Shown: positions 23,379 through 31,128, counted from the stretch's first letter. The stretch is 41,311 nt of DNA from an uncultured Clostridia bacterium (GCA_934254835.1 CAKQMI010000010.1:1-41311), one strand, 5' to 3'. The notes: generated by a model not told the origin, from the letters alone. Translations and numbers: made by a program.

Positions 23379-23507
23379 ATGTGTATTTTCAGACTGTTTT
23401 CAAAAAAGGACGAAAACTCCACCGATAATTCAGCAGATTCCGTCGCTCCGACGCCAACCGATATTGACGAGTTTGAATCTTTTGACGATATTTTCGACGA
23501 CGACTGA
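23379..23507 (+). CDS. Small acidic protein, 42 residues
   Basis: This ORF starts nine bases after the terminator T-run, with AGGA before the ATG. It reads MCIFRLFSKKDENSTD, then a Ser/Thr/Pro-rich stretch, and ends in a strongly acidic tail (FESFDDIFDDD). The phasing and composition look like a real mini-gene rather than noise, but I know no family. An acidic tail of this type could be a protein-protein contact peptide. Confidence 0.45.
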   Translation: MCIFRLFSKKDENSTDNSADSVAPTPTDIDEFESFDDIFDDD

Positions 23508-23555
23508 CTTTTATCCGTTTTCACGCAGATTTTACGCTATTTCGGCGAATATCGT

Positions 23556-23584
23556 TTGACAACGCCATATAAATTAAGTATAAT
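23556..23584 (+). promoter_or_regulatory. tRNA-Ser promoter
   Basis: TTGACA (23556-23561), exactly 17 bp and TATAAT (23579-23584) form a fully consensus promoter 26 bases before the tRNA. Confidence 0.9.
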
Positions 23585-23610
23585 TTTAGCGTTGTAAATT
23601 TAATATTTTT

Positions 23611-23702
23611 GGAGAAATCGCCTAGTTGGTCGAGGGCGCACGACTGGAAATCGTGTAACCGTGAGAAACGGTTCGAGAGTTCGAATCTCTCTTTCTCCGC
23701 CA
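23611..23702 (+). tRNA. tRNA-Ser (anticodon GGA)
   Basis: The acceptor strand GGAGAAA pairs with TTTCTCC. The anticodon stem CACGA/TCGTG holds loop CTGGAAA with GGA at 23646-23648. A long variable arm (ACCGTGAGAAACGGT) marks a class II tRNA. The T arm is GAGAGTTCGAATCTCTC. The discriminator is G, and CCA is encoded (23700-23702). It reads UCC and UCU serine codons. Confidence 0.95.
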
Positions 23703-23706
23703 AAAA

Positions 23707-23732
23707 AACCCGACGTTGCAGTCGGGTTTTTT
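23707..23732 (+). terminator. Terminator of tRNA-Ser
   Basis: AACCCGAC (23707-23714) pairs with GTCGGGTT (23721-23728), followed by T residues. Confidence 0.85.
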
Positions 23733-23850
23733 GTCGCAGAAAGATAGATTCAGTGCAATCAAACATTGATTGCACACGACGACTATGCCGTCGAACTCTC
23801 CGTTGCACGCTCCACTAACGCGAGTAAACTCGCCCGTTCCCGCTGAAAGG

Positions 23851-23872
23851 CGAATCTCTCTTTCTCCGCCAA
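23851..23872 (+). repeat. Duplicate of the tRNA-Ser 3' end (att-like)
   Basis: Bases 23851-23871 repeat exactly the last 21 bases of the tRNA (23682-23702), including CCA, and one more base matches. Such a copy normally marks the far end of an element integrated at a tRNA gene. The interval is only about 148 bp and holds no integrase. The AT-rich restriction-modification island begins directly after it. Confidence 0.75.
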
Positions 23873-23996
23873 TTTAAGTAATCTTACGAATCCGTAGGAT
23901 TGCATTTTTTATATTCGAAAAAGTTTTTCGACAAATTACACGTTTTACCCATAAAACAGTTGATAGTCGATGATATTAATTGTAAATAGCGCAAAA

Positions 23997-24042
23997 TTGT
24001 TACTCATTGAGTGTTGAGAAATAAGTAACAAAAATTTATAAT
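23997..24042 (+). promoter_or_regulatory. Restriction-modification operon promoter and candidate controller box
   Basis: TTGAGA (24014-24019), 17 bp and TATAAT (24037-24042) form the promoter. Around its -35 box is an inverted repeat, TTGTTACT (23997-24004) and AGTAACAA (24024-24031). The XRE protein encoded next is a natural candidate to bind this repeat and control the system. Confidence 0.6.
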
Positions 24043-24064
24043 TAATAAAAAAGTTGAGGGATTT

Positions 24065-24268
24065 ATGATTCAAATTAAAGTTGGGAAAAGAATTAAAGAT
24101 TTACGCCATAAATTAGGTATAAGTCAAGAAGAATTGGCTGACAAAGCAGGAATACATCGTACTTATATAGCAAGTCTCGAGGTTGGTAAGCGCAATGTTT
24201 CTGTCGTAACATTGGAAAAAATTGTAATAGCACTGGAAGTATCTTTAAGTGAATTTTTTAATTTTTAA
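24065..24268 (+). CDS. XRE-type HTH regulator, probable restriction-modification controller
   Basis: This 67-residue protein is a lone Cro/C1 helix-turn-helix domain (GISQEELADKAGIHRTYIASLEVGKRNVSV). Size and position ahead of restriction genes are typical of C proteins, which delay endonuclease expression after entry into a new host. Weak GAGGG precedes the ATG. The inverted repeat at its promoter is the likely binding site. Like the next genes, it is markedly AT-rich compared with the flanking operons. Confidence 0.85.
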   Translation: MIQIKVGKRIKDLRHKLGISQEELADKAGIHRTYIASLEVGKRNVSVVTLEKIVIALEVSLSEFFNF

Positions 24269-24282
24269 TTGCGAGAAAACAA

Positions 24283-25383
24283 ATGAGCATTATAATCGAA
24301 AAAAGTGATGTGATTAAAAACATATATTTTATTGCCGAAATGGTTCAAAATGCAGGCAAAAAAGGCATGTATGGCGGTTTGGCGGGAAAAAGTGATTTTA
24401 TTGGTGGAGTTTTTGATAGGTGGATAAACCAAATTCCTGAAAGTGTAATTTTTAATAAACTTTTATTAAAGGATATATCTCACGGTAAAAAAGTTGAGGT
24501 TATAATTGATTTTTATAAATACAATCCAAGACAAGAAACAACGGGTATTGCCCCTGATGTAATTGGTCTAAAAATATCCAATACGGTTGTTCCTTTCGTT
24601 GTTTATGACGGTGGATGGAAAACAGTTGAAGGCAAACCACAAATAGAAGTTAAAACTTTTAAATCTTCTCAAAAAATGGTGTCTTTACGAAATCAAGGAT
24701 ATGACGGGAAATATTTAGTATTTGTTGATACAAATTTCAGAACAGATTATTTATTGCCTTTCTTTGATAAGTCGTTTTTCTCAGACGAAGTATATGATAG
24801 TATGACAATGAATGATGCCGTTTTTTTAAAAAACGAAAATGAAAACATAAAGCACTTAAAAAAAGTAGTTAATACACGGGATGATTTAGGAAGTATTGAT
24901 TTGCTTTGTGTAACTAAAACAGATTTATTTACTAAACTTGCCAATTACTGTGGTGCTGGAATTAGTCCTATAAGAATTAATTCTATAAGTGAGCCTATAC
25001 AACGTCGCTTGTCGCAATTAGAAGAAATAAGTTTTATTAGTTTTTGTGATAAAAAAGGAGATAATAACATATATAGATTTAATAACAATTGGTGTTCTGA
25101 TACAAAAAAACAATGGTTAGATTTTTATTGTAGCGATATTAATGCCATTTTTTGTATTAAAAGAAATAAAAGCAGTGTTTACATAAAAACTATCAAGGAT
25201 TGTGTATTTAATACAACCTCATTAAAAGCAGGTTGCATTTATCAAATAAAATTTACAGAACTTAACAGAAGTGGATCTACTTCTGGAGAGTATTTTTTAC
25301 AAAAAGAGTTGGTTGGGAAGATCACCAGCAAAGAACAAGAGTTGAAAGAAATACTATCTAATATTATCAAAGCAGAAAAATAA
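24283..25383 (+). CDS. Probable PD-(D/E)XK nuclease, candidate restriction endonuclease
   Basis: I do not recognise the family of this 366-residue protein. A likely catalytic core is visible: IAPDVIGLKI supplies Asp, and about 45 residues later PQIEVKTFKSSQKM supplies Glu-x-Lys, followed by a hydrophobic strand (KYLVFVD). The C-terminal half (about 190-366) is probably a target-recognition or dimer region. It lies 14 bases after the controller gene and 13 before the Bsp6I-like enzyme, on the same strand. With two methyltransferases present, it is the natural second endonuclease. A DNA-binding accessory protein remains possible. Confidence 0.55.
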   Translation: MSIIIEKSDVIKNIYFIAEMVQNAGKKGMYGGLAGKSDFIGGVFDRWINQIPESVIFNKLLLKDISHGKKVEVIIDFYKYNPRQETTGIAPDVIGLKISNTVVPFVVYDGGWKTVEGKPQIEVKTFKSSQKMVSLRNQGYDGKYLVFVDTNFRTDYLLPFFDKSFFSDEVYDSMTMNDAVFLKNENENIKHLKKVVNTRDDLGSIDLLCVTKTDLFTKLANYCGAGISPIRINSISEPIQRRLSQLEEISFISFCDKKGDNNIYRFNNNWCSDTKKQWLDFYCSDINAIFCIKRNKSSVYIKTIKDCVFNTTSLKAGCIYQIKFTELNRSGSTSGEYFLQKELVGKITSKEQELKEILSNIIKAEK

Positions 25384-25396
25384 AGGAGAAAAACGA

Positions 25397-25945
25397 ATGA
25401 AGAAGATTCTTGTTCAATTGAAAGATGGAAGTAAGGTTTATGGAGACGAATTTGATGCTAAAGATTTTGAACAATTAAAGATAATATTTAAAAAATGGTT
25501 AAATATTAATGCGGATTTGAAAGCATTAGGTGGCAGGAACTTAAATGTTCCTGATGTTTTCAGCGAAGCGGTTTTTTGTATTGCATTTGGTGCAGTTAGA
25601 ACAAATGCAACCGCACATTCTTATGATTGTGTAATGAAATCAACCGGAGAGGGAGTACAAGTGAAGTCCGCCTCAATCCCAAATGACTGTACTTCTTTTG
25701 GGCCGACTTCAACATGGGATCTGTTGTATTTTGCTGATTTTGTACCAAATGGAAAGATTGATGGTGAAATCTGGTTTTATAAAATTGAGTCAGATGACAT
25801 ACATAATTTAGTACTGAATAATAAAAAAGGTGAAACGTTTGCGGATCAACAAAGACAAGGGCGAAGACCAAGGTTTTCAATAAAAAAATCAATTATAAAT
25901 GCAAAGGGGTTGCAACCAGTCAAGAGAATTAATCTATTAAAATAA
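25397..25945 (+). CDS. Bsp6I-like type II restriction endonuclease
   Basis: The 182-residue length and pattern match the Bsp6I family as I remember it: VPDVFSEAVFCIAFGAVRTN, SYDCV, GEGVQVKSASIPNDCTSFGP and WDLLYFADF. VQVKSAS supplies an x-x-K catalytic motif. Bsp6I cuts GCNGC; specificity here is inference from family resemblance. The ribosome site AAAGGAG precedes the ATG. A methyltransferase of matching specificity should be one of the two cytosine-5 enzymes downstream. Confidence 0.7.
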   Translation: MKKILVQLKDGSKVYGDEFDAKDFEQLKIIFKKWLNINADLKALGGRNLNVPDVFSEAVFCIAFGAVRTNATAHSYDCVMKSTGEGVQVKSASIPNDCTSFGPTSTWDLLYFADFVPNGKIDGEIWFYKIESDDIHNLVLNNKKGETFADQQRQGRRPRFSIKKSIINAKGLQPVKRINLLK

Positions 25946-25949
25946 GGAA

Positions 25950-25971
25950 AAAGGGACGAAAACGTCCCTTT
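25950..25971. terminator. Bidirectional terminator between convergent genes
   Basis: AAAGGGACG (25950-25958) pairs with CGTCCCTTT (25963-25971) across an AAAA loop. It separates the rightward endonuclease gene from the leftward methyltransferase gene. Confidence 0.8.
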
Positions 25972-26953
25972 ATTTATTTGTGCTAATCAGTGCATCTTTA
26001 ATATTTTTTGCTATTCGCTTAATAACAGTTACGGAAACAGAGTTGCCCGCTTGTTTATATAAATGAGAATTAGCCATGGTTTTCGGTAATAAAAAGGTGT
26101 CGGGGAATCCTTGTAACAAAAAACACTCTTTTGGTGTAAGTTTTCTTATTCCGTACCTAGTTAATACCAAGGGAACGTTGTGTCCACCGGTGCCCATGTT
26201 GGCGGTTAATGTAGGACAAACGTTGCTTTGATTTTCTCGAACATATATTCTGCGCCACTGATACACGGTATCTTTATGTATCATTACTTTTTCAAGTTCG
26301 TCATAGTGTTGGAAATTTTCTTTTGTATAATAGTATTTGTCATCTACCTTATTTTCAAAATCAATTAAATCAGTCAATTTTGTTGTTAATTGAATTGGTT
26401 TTGGGAAATCGAAGGCCAAGTACGCTTTTTTGTTTAAGAATCCCACAATATATATTCTTTCTCTATTGTGAGGGATATTACCATATTCCATAGTATTGAG
26501 GACTTTATATTTAACAAAGTAACCTTCGCTTTCTAATGCTTCGATAATTATTCTAAACGTTTTACCTGAATCGTGAGTGACTAAATTTTTTACGTTTTCG
26601 AGAAATATTACCTCGGGTTTTTTTTCTTTAAATATTCGCGCTAATTGAAAGAATAGGACGCCACGTCCTTTTTCGTCATCAAATCCTTGTCTGTATCCCG
26701 CAACAGAAAAAGCCTGACAAGGAAATCCGGCAAGCATAATATTAAAATTTGGAATGTCGCTTGTTGGAACGATATTTATATCTCTACAATCAACGGGCGT
26801 ATCAAAATTTTTCTCAAATGTAACTTTGGGTTGTTCGTCAAATTCATTGGCATAAATTGTCTTGAATCCATTTAATTCAAAACCTAAATCTATGCCACCA
26901 ACCCCGGCAAAAAAGGAGGCACACGTAAAATTGTTTATATTGCAAATGCTCAT
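25970..26953 (-). CDS. DNA (cytosine-5) methyltransferase 1
   Basis: The 327-residue product has the ordered m5C motifs: I (FFAGVGGIDLGFE), IV with the catalytic cysteine (AGFPCQAFSVAGYRQGF), VI (FLENVKNL), VIII (NRERIYIVGF), IX (CPTLTANMGTGGHNVP) and X (YKQAGNSVSV). Its recognition region (about 190-255) includes YQWRRIYVRENQSN. AGGAG precedes the start on the minus strand. It protects the host from a partner endonuclease; which one cannot be decided by eye. It is transcribed toward the endonuclease gene. Confidence 0.95.
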   Translation of the reverse strand: MSICNINNFTCASFFAGVGGIDLGFELNGFKTIYANEFDEQPKVTFEKNFDTPVDCRDINIVPTSDIPNFNIMLAGFPCQAFSVAGYRQGFDDEKGRGVLFFQLARIFKEKKPEVIFLENVKNLVTHDSGKTFRIIIEALESEGYFVKYKVLNTMEYGNIPHNRERIYIVGFLNKKAYLAFDFPKPIQLTTKLTDLIDFENKVDDKYYYTKENFQHYDELEKVMIHKDTVYQWRRIYVRENQSNVCPTLTANMGTGGHNVPLVLTRYGIRKLTPKECFLLQGFPDTFLLPKTMANSHLYKQAGNSVSVTVIKRIAKNIKDALISTNK

Positions 26954-27048
26954 TGATAACTCCTATATTACAACGTGTCACAATTTATTATATGATATCA
27001 AAAGATTACAAAATAATCAATTCATTTTGTAGGTTGTGCGGTTTCTAA

Positions 27049-27076
27049 TTGCTTGTTTATAAAAAAATGTTATAAT
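27049..27076 (+). promoter_or_regulatory. Promoter of methyltransferase 2
   Basis: TTGCTT (27049-27054), 16 bp and TATAAT (27071-27076) lie 14 bases before the ATG. The two methyltransferase genes diverge from this 137-base region. Confidence 0.65.
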
Positions 27077-27090
27077 AGATAGAGGTACAT

Positions 27091-28044
27091 ATGAGAGTAT
27101 GCAGTTTGTTTAGCGGGATAGGCGGGATAGACCTTGGTTTTCAACAGGCGGGATTCGATATTGTATGCGCAAATGAATATGATATCGATGCAATAAAAAC
27201 CTATTGCAACAATTTTCCCGAGTGCAACTTAATTGAAGGTGATATTAGGAATGTCGAGATAGACGACATACCTATGTTTGATGTATTAGCCGCGGGATTT
27301 CCATGTCAACCTTTTTCTATCGGAGGAAAACAAAAAGGATTCAAAGATGCGCGTGGCAACTTGTTTTTTGAGATAGCACGGATATTAGATAAGAGACGTC
27401 CACCGATTGTTTTTCTAGAGAATGTTGCGAATTTACTTGATCACGATAACGGGAAAACCTTTCTTGTAATTTATAATGTACTTGCACAATTTGGATATTG
27501 TATAAAATATAAAATAATGGATTCGTATGAGTTTGGCGACGTACCTCAAAAACGAAAAAGAATATTTATTGTTGCTTTTTTGGATTATAAAGTTTGTGAT
27601 TCATTCGTTTTTCCAGAAGAGATTCCTTGTTCTAAAACAATAAATGATGTCATAGATAGGTCGATTAAACACGATGATATTTACTATTATTCAAATAACT
27701 CTTTTTATTTTGAAGAATTGCAACGTATTGTTACGGATAAAAAAGCGTTATATAAAATCAGGGATAATGGAGTATCAAATCATAAATACTATATTTGCCC
27801 AACCCTTACAGCAAATATGGGGACGTTTCCCGATAGGGTGCCTGTGATATTAGATAATTATGGGATAAGAAAAATAACGCCGTTGGAATGCCTGGCTTTT
27901 ATGGGATTTCCGCAAGAATTCAATTTTAAGGGGATTTCGCTTAACAGCGCATATAAGCAGTGTGGCAATAGCGTAGTGGTTCCGGTGATAAAAAGAATCG
28001 CAGAAAAAATCCGTGAGGCTATGATAAAGAATAGTTTAAACTAA
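27091..28044 (+). CDS. DNA (cytosine-5) methyltransferase 2
   Basis: The 317-residue product has motifs I (LFSGIGGIDLGFQ), IV (AAGFPCQPFSIGGKQKGF), VI (FLENVANL), VIII (QKRKRIFIVAF), IX (CPTLTANMGTFPDRVP) and X (YKQCGNSVVV). It resembles the divergent neighbour in overall plan, but the recognition stretch (about 185-245) is different, consistent with a different or overlapping target. It is the last gene of the AT-rich island. Confidence 0.95.
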   Translation: MRVCSLFSGIGGIDLGFQQAGFDIVCANEYDIDAIKTYCNNFPECNLIEGDIRNVEIDDIPMFDVLAAGFPCQPFSIGGKQKGFKDARGNLFFEIARILDKRRPPIVFLENVANLLDHDNGKTFLVIYNVLAQFGYCIKYKIMDSYEFGDVPQKRKRIFIVAFLDYKVCDSFVFPEEIPCSKTINDVIDRSIKHDDIYYYSNNSFYFEELQRIVTDKKALYKIRDNGVSNHKYYICPTLTANMGTFPDRVPVILDNYGIRKITPLECLAFMGFPQEFNFKGISLNSAYKQCGNSVVVPVIKRIAEKIREAMIKNSLN

Positions 28045-28090
28045 TAAAGATGAAGTTTAATTTCTTTTTAATAGTGAAGATAATATAAAA

Positions 28091-28113
28091 ACTCGACGGT
28101 GGTCGGGTTTTTT
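28091..28113 (+). terminator. Terminator after methyltransferase 2
   Basis: ACTCGAC (28091-28097) pairs with GTCGGGT (28102-28108), allowing one G-T pair, followed by T6. Confidence 0.6.
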
Positions 28114-28268
28114 GTGTATGGGGCGGGAAGAGGAGGGGGATGACGAGGACGGCGGAGTTGAGGTAAAACGTCGATAGGTTTCGCCTTGATACTAGCAATT
28201 AGATTTTTTTACAGGCACTATCAAAATGCAACGGATTTCAAAAATTTTACTTTTGTGCGATAAATCGG

Positions 28269-28297
28269 TTGACAGATTCGGAAAATGCTGATAGTAT
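28269..28297 (+). promoter_or_regulatory. Promoter of the lysine riboswitch transcript
   Basis: TTGACA (28269-28274), 17 bp and TAGTAT (28292-28297) lie just before the aptamer. Confidence 0.8.
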
Positions 28298-28310
28298 GGT
28301 AACAACAATT

Positions 28311-28466
28311 AAGAGGCGCAAAGCTTATCAGTAACCGCTCCGTAACGGATTGAAGGGGCACGCGAAAGGAAGTTTTGCCGAAACGGAAAGTCTTATCCGA
28401 AGGATTTTCTCGTTGGGTTGCAGGGGAATACGTTGCAAACTGTCGCAGGGAAACTTGCGGAGTGCT
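28311..28466 (+). promoter_or_regulatory. Lysine riboswitch (L box) aptamer
   Basis: Conserved L-box landmarks appear in order: GAGGCGC at the 5' side, AGTAACCG, AAAGGAAGTTTTGCCGAAAC, a GTTGGGTTGCAGG hairpin, AAACTGTCGCAGGGA, and GGAGTGCTT closing the P1 helix. The aptamer binds lysine. In the bound state the downstream hairpin at 28501-28531 should stop transcription, so the transporter is made only when lysine is scarce. Identification rests on these motifs and the transporter context. Confidence 0.88.
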
Positions 28467-28500
28467 TGATGTTTAATATTTTCGATATTATCATTTGTAT

Positions 28501-28531
28501 ATCCGTTAGTTTTCAGGCTAACGGATTTTTT
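28501..28531 (+). terminator. Riboswitch-controlled terminator
   Basis: ATCCGTTAG (28501-28509) pairs perfectly with CTAACGGAT (28518-28526), followed by a T-run. It lies between the L-box aptamer and the first transporter gene, the expected expression platform. Confidence 0.88.
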
Positions 28532-28567
28532 GTATTAAAAATTATTTTAGATAAAGGAGTAACTAAA

Positions 28568-29440
28568 ATGAAAAAAGCACTTATTGGCATCATCGCCACA
28601 ATTATGGCAGTAATCACGATGTTTTCACTTACCGCTTGCCAAAATCGCACGAAAAAAGACTTAAGCAAGGCCACAAGTGTTGCCGATCTTGCAGGTGCAA
28701 AAATTTCTGCTCAAGCGGGCACTTTCCACGTCACCGCAAGAAATCAAATCAAGGACGTTAAAGGTGATATTTATCCTGATTTCGATTCATTACTTACGGC
28801 ACTTTTGTCGGGCGCAATCGACGGCTATATCGCCGAAGAACCCACCGCATTTTCGGTTTGCCTTAAAAACAGCAATTTGGACTACGTAAGGCTTGTCAAC
28901 AACGACACGGGCTTCACGGCAACCGATGACGACGTGTCCATTGCAATCGGCGTCGCAAAAGGCTCGGCATTGTTGGAAAAAATAAATACAGCCATTAGAC
29001 AAACGACTGCTGAACAAAGAAAAACTTTGATGGAGCAAATTGTCAGAATTAGGAATACGGACGAAAAAATCACAAATTTCGCAGTGTCGAATAGCGCGCC
29101 CGAAACTACTACCGAGACACTGAGAGTTGCTATGGAATGTGCGTACGATCCGTTTAACTGGTCGCAAGAATCGGCTGAAAACGGAGCTGTGCCCATCAAA
29201 GATAAAAAGAATTTGTATGCAAACGGATATGACGTACAAATCGCAAAATTTATCGCGAATGCCTTGGGAATGGAACTTGAAATCCACATGGTGGAGTGGG
29301 ATAGCCTTATTTCCGGTGTTAAAGCAGGTACGTTCGATGCAATAATCGCAGGTATGTCTCCCACTGCCGAAAGAAGAGCGGAAGTTGACTTCACCGACGT
29401 TTATTATACCTCAAATCTTGTTGTAATTTATAAAAAATAA
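28568..29440 (+). CDS. Lysine ABC transporter binding lipoprotein with permuted lobes
   Basis: The start ATG at 28568 follows AAAGGAG. The 290-residue product has a lipoprotein signal (FSLTAC, Cys24). The mature part is an amino-acid-binding SBP_bac_3 type protein, but its lobes are in reversed order. Residues 36-165 match the usual second half (SVADLAGAKISAQAGTFH, GAIDGYIAEEP, and the closing helix KGSALLEKINTAIRQ). Residues 184-290 match the usual first half (LRVAMECAYDPFNW, GYDVQIAKFIANALG, IIAGMSPTAERRAEVDF, YYTSNLVVIYKK). The cut lies at the inter-lobe hinge. A circular permutation could still fold into a working binding protein. The riboswitch and following genes indicate lysine as the ligand. 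Confidence 0.85.
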   Translation: MKKALIGIIATIMAVITMFSLTACQNRTKKDLSKATSVADLAGAKISAQAGTFHVTARNQIKDVKGDIYPDFDSLLTALLSGAIDGYIAEEPTAFSVCLKNSNLDYVRLVNNDTGFTATDDDVSIAIGVAKGSALLEKINTAIRQTTAEQRKTLMEQIVRIRNTDEKITNFAVSNSAPETTTETLRVAMECAYDPFNWSQESAENGAVPIKDKKNLYANGYDVQIAKFIANALGMELEIHMVEWDSLISGVKAGTFDAIIAGMSPTAERRAEVDFTDVYYTSNLVVIYKK

Positions 29441-29453
29441 GTAGGCAATAAAA

Positions 29454-30236
29454 ATGTTTTTTAAAGATGTAGGTGAAATACTTTCAAAATACTACATGTA
29501 CATTTTAAGGGGCGTAGGAAACACTTTACTTCTTGCGCTCACGGGAACGATTCTTGGTCTCCTTATAGGTATTTTGATTGGAATATTCAGGACAATGCCT
29601 GTTGCAAAAAACAAATGGTTAAGGGCATTGCAAAAGTTCCTTAACTTTATTTGCTCGGCATACATTGAAATTTTCCGTGGCACGCCGATGATGGTGCAAG
29701 CTATGGTAATTTACTGGGGATATGCATTTGCAAGCGGTGGAAACACTCTACCGCTTATCCCCTCGGGTATCCTTATCGTATCCGTTAATACGGGTGCGTA
29801 TATGGCGGAAATCGTCAGGGGCGGTATCATCTCTATTAACAAGGGACAGTTTGAAGGCGCACAAGCTATCGGCATGACACACTTCCAACTTATGCGCTAC
29901 GTCGTGTTACCGCAAGTTCTGCGCAACACGTTGCCGTCGGTAAGCAACGAATTTATAATCAACATAAAAGATACCTCTGTTCTTAACGTTATCGGCGTTA
30001 CGGAATTGTACTTCTATGCGGGCGTCATAAGGAGATTTAACCTTAAAATATTCCAAACGTATTTCATCGTTTGCGTTGTCTATTTCATTCTTACCTTTAC
30101 TATATCGCGTATATTGCGCCTCATCGAGAAGAAAATGGACGGCAAAAAAGACTATACGGTGCAGGGCTCGCAAAATATGGACGCAGAGTCTATAGTGCGT
30201 GAGCAAGCGACGCAGGGAGGTGGCAACAATGGCTGA
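29454..30236 (+). CDS. Amino-acid ABC transporter permease
   Basis: This 260-residue membrane protein of the HisM/GlnP family has about five helices. The ATPase-contact loop is QFEGAQAIGMTHFQLMRYVVLPQ. IEIFRGTPMMVQ is characteristic of polar-amino-acid permeases. It forms the lysine channel, probably as a homodimer. The C-terminal tail of about 30 residues is polar and Gln/Gly-rich. Its end overlaps the ATPase start by eight bases. Confidence 0.95.
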   Translation: MFFKDVGEILSKYYMYILRGVGNTLLLALTGTILGLLIGILIGIFRTMPVAKNKWLRALQKFLNFICSAYIEIFRGTPMMVQAMVIYWGYAFASGGNTLPLIPSGILIVSVNTGAYMAEIVRGGIISINKGQFEGAQAIGMTHFQLMRYVVLPQVLRNTLPSVSNEFIINIKDTSVLNVIGVTELYFYAGVIRRFNLKIFQTYFIVCVVYFILTFTISRILRLIEKKMDGKKDYTVQGSQNMDAESIVREQATQGGGNNG

Positions 30237-31128
30237 TGAAATCAGAAACGAAATGAACGAAGAAATCAATGCCGAAAACCCCGCCGAGAACGACGTCTGC
30301 GCCACAAGCACCGACAATGCGTGCGAATGCTCAATGTGCGACGCTCCGTTTGAGTGCCCAGCGTGCGACGCCGAAAACCCCGCCGAAAACGACGTTGTCA
30401 TCGAGATCAGACACCTTGGCAAATCATTCGGCGACCACGAGGTCTTGACGGATATCGACTTCACCGTGCGTCGTGGCGACGTTACGTGCATTATCGGCGC
30501 GTCGGGCAGTGGGAAATCGACATTGCTCCGTTGTATCAACCTGTTTGAAACCCCGTCTTCGGGCGAAATCTACCTGAACGGCGAGAACGTTGTCAACACT
30601 AAAAAACCGTCGGAATTTCGGAAAAAAGTCGGCATGGTATTTCAATCGTTCAACCTATTTAAGAATATGAACGTGTTGAAAAATTGCACCGTCGGTCCCC
30701 GCAAGGTTTTGAAACTTTCAAAGGAAGAGTCCGAAGCAAGAGCCAGAAAATATCTGCGCCTTGTCGGTATGGAAGCGTACATCGATGCGCGTCCGAAACA
30801 ACTGTCGGGCGGTCAAAAACAGCGCGTGGCAATCGCAAGAGCCCTCGCTATGGAGCCCGAAGTTCTGCTTTTTGACGAGCCGACTTCCGCGCTCGATCCC
30901 GAGATGGTGGGTGAGGTTTTGTCCGTCATGAAAACACTTGCCGAAAGCGGACTGACAATGGTCGTCGTCACGCACGAAATGGCGTTTGCAAGGGACGTCG
31001 CGACAAACGTCGTGTTTATGGACCAGGGCGTCATCGTCGAGGAAGGCTCGCCGAAAGACATCTTCACCAACCCCAAGGAAGAAAGGACAAAAGGATTCCT
31101 CTCGCGCCTTTTAAGCGACAACAGATAA
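30229..31128 (+). CDS. Amino-acid ABC transporter ATPase with Cys-rich N-terminal extension
   Basis: The ATG at 30229, after GGGAGG, is preferred over an upstream in-frame ATG at 30199. The 299-residue product has Walker A (IGASGSGKST), the Q-loop (MVFQSFNLF), the signature (LSGGQKQRVA), Walker B (VLLFDEPTSALDP) and the H-loop (VVVTHEM), the full set of an ABC importer ATPase. Unusually, about 55 residues precede the fold. They hold seven cysteines in spaced pairs (CEC, CSMC, CPAC) flanked by two copies of AENPAENDV, which could bind a metal or be a low-complexity duplication. The normal family start would be near VVIEIRHLGKSFG. Confidence 0.93.
   Translation: MADEIRNEMNEEINAENPAENDVCATSTDNACECSMCDAPFECPACDAENPAENDVVIEIRHLGKSFGDHEVLTDIDFTVRRGDVTCIIGASGSGKSTLLRCINLFETPSSGEIYLNGENVVNTKKPSEFRKKVGMVFQSFNLFKNMNVLKNCTVGPRKVLKLSKEESEARARKYLRLVGMEAYIDARPKQLSGGQKQRVAIARALAMEPEVLLFDEPTSALDPEMVGEVLSVMKTLAESGLTMVVVTHEMAFARDVATNVVFMDQGVIVEEGSPKDIFTNPKEERTKGFLSRLLSDNR

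Noticed and set aside
28418..28567. Upstream in-frame extension of the lysine-binding protein
   Set aside because: The extension reads through the riboswitch and its terminator. The ATG at 28568 has AAAGGAG and a lipoprotein signal.
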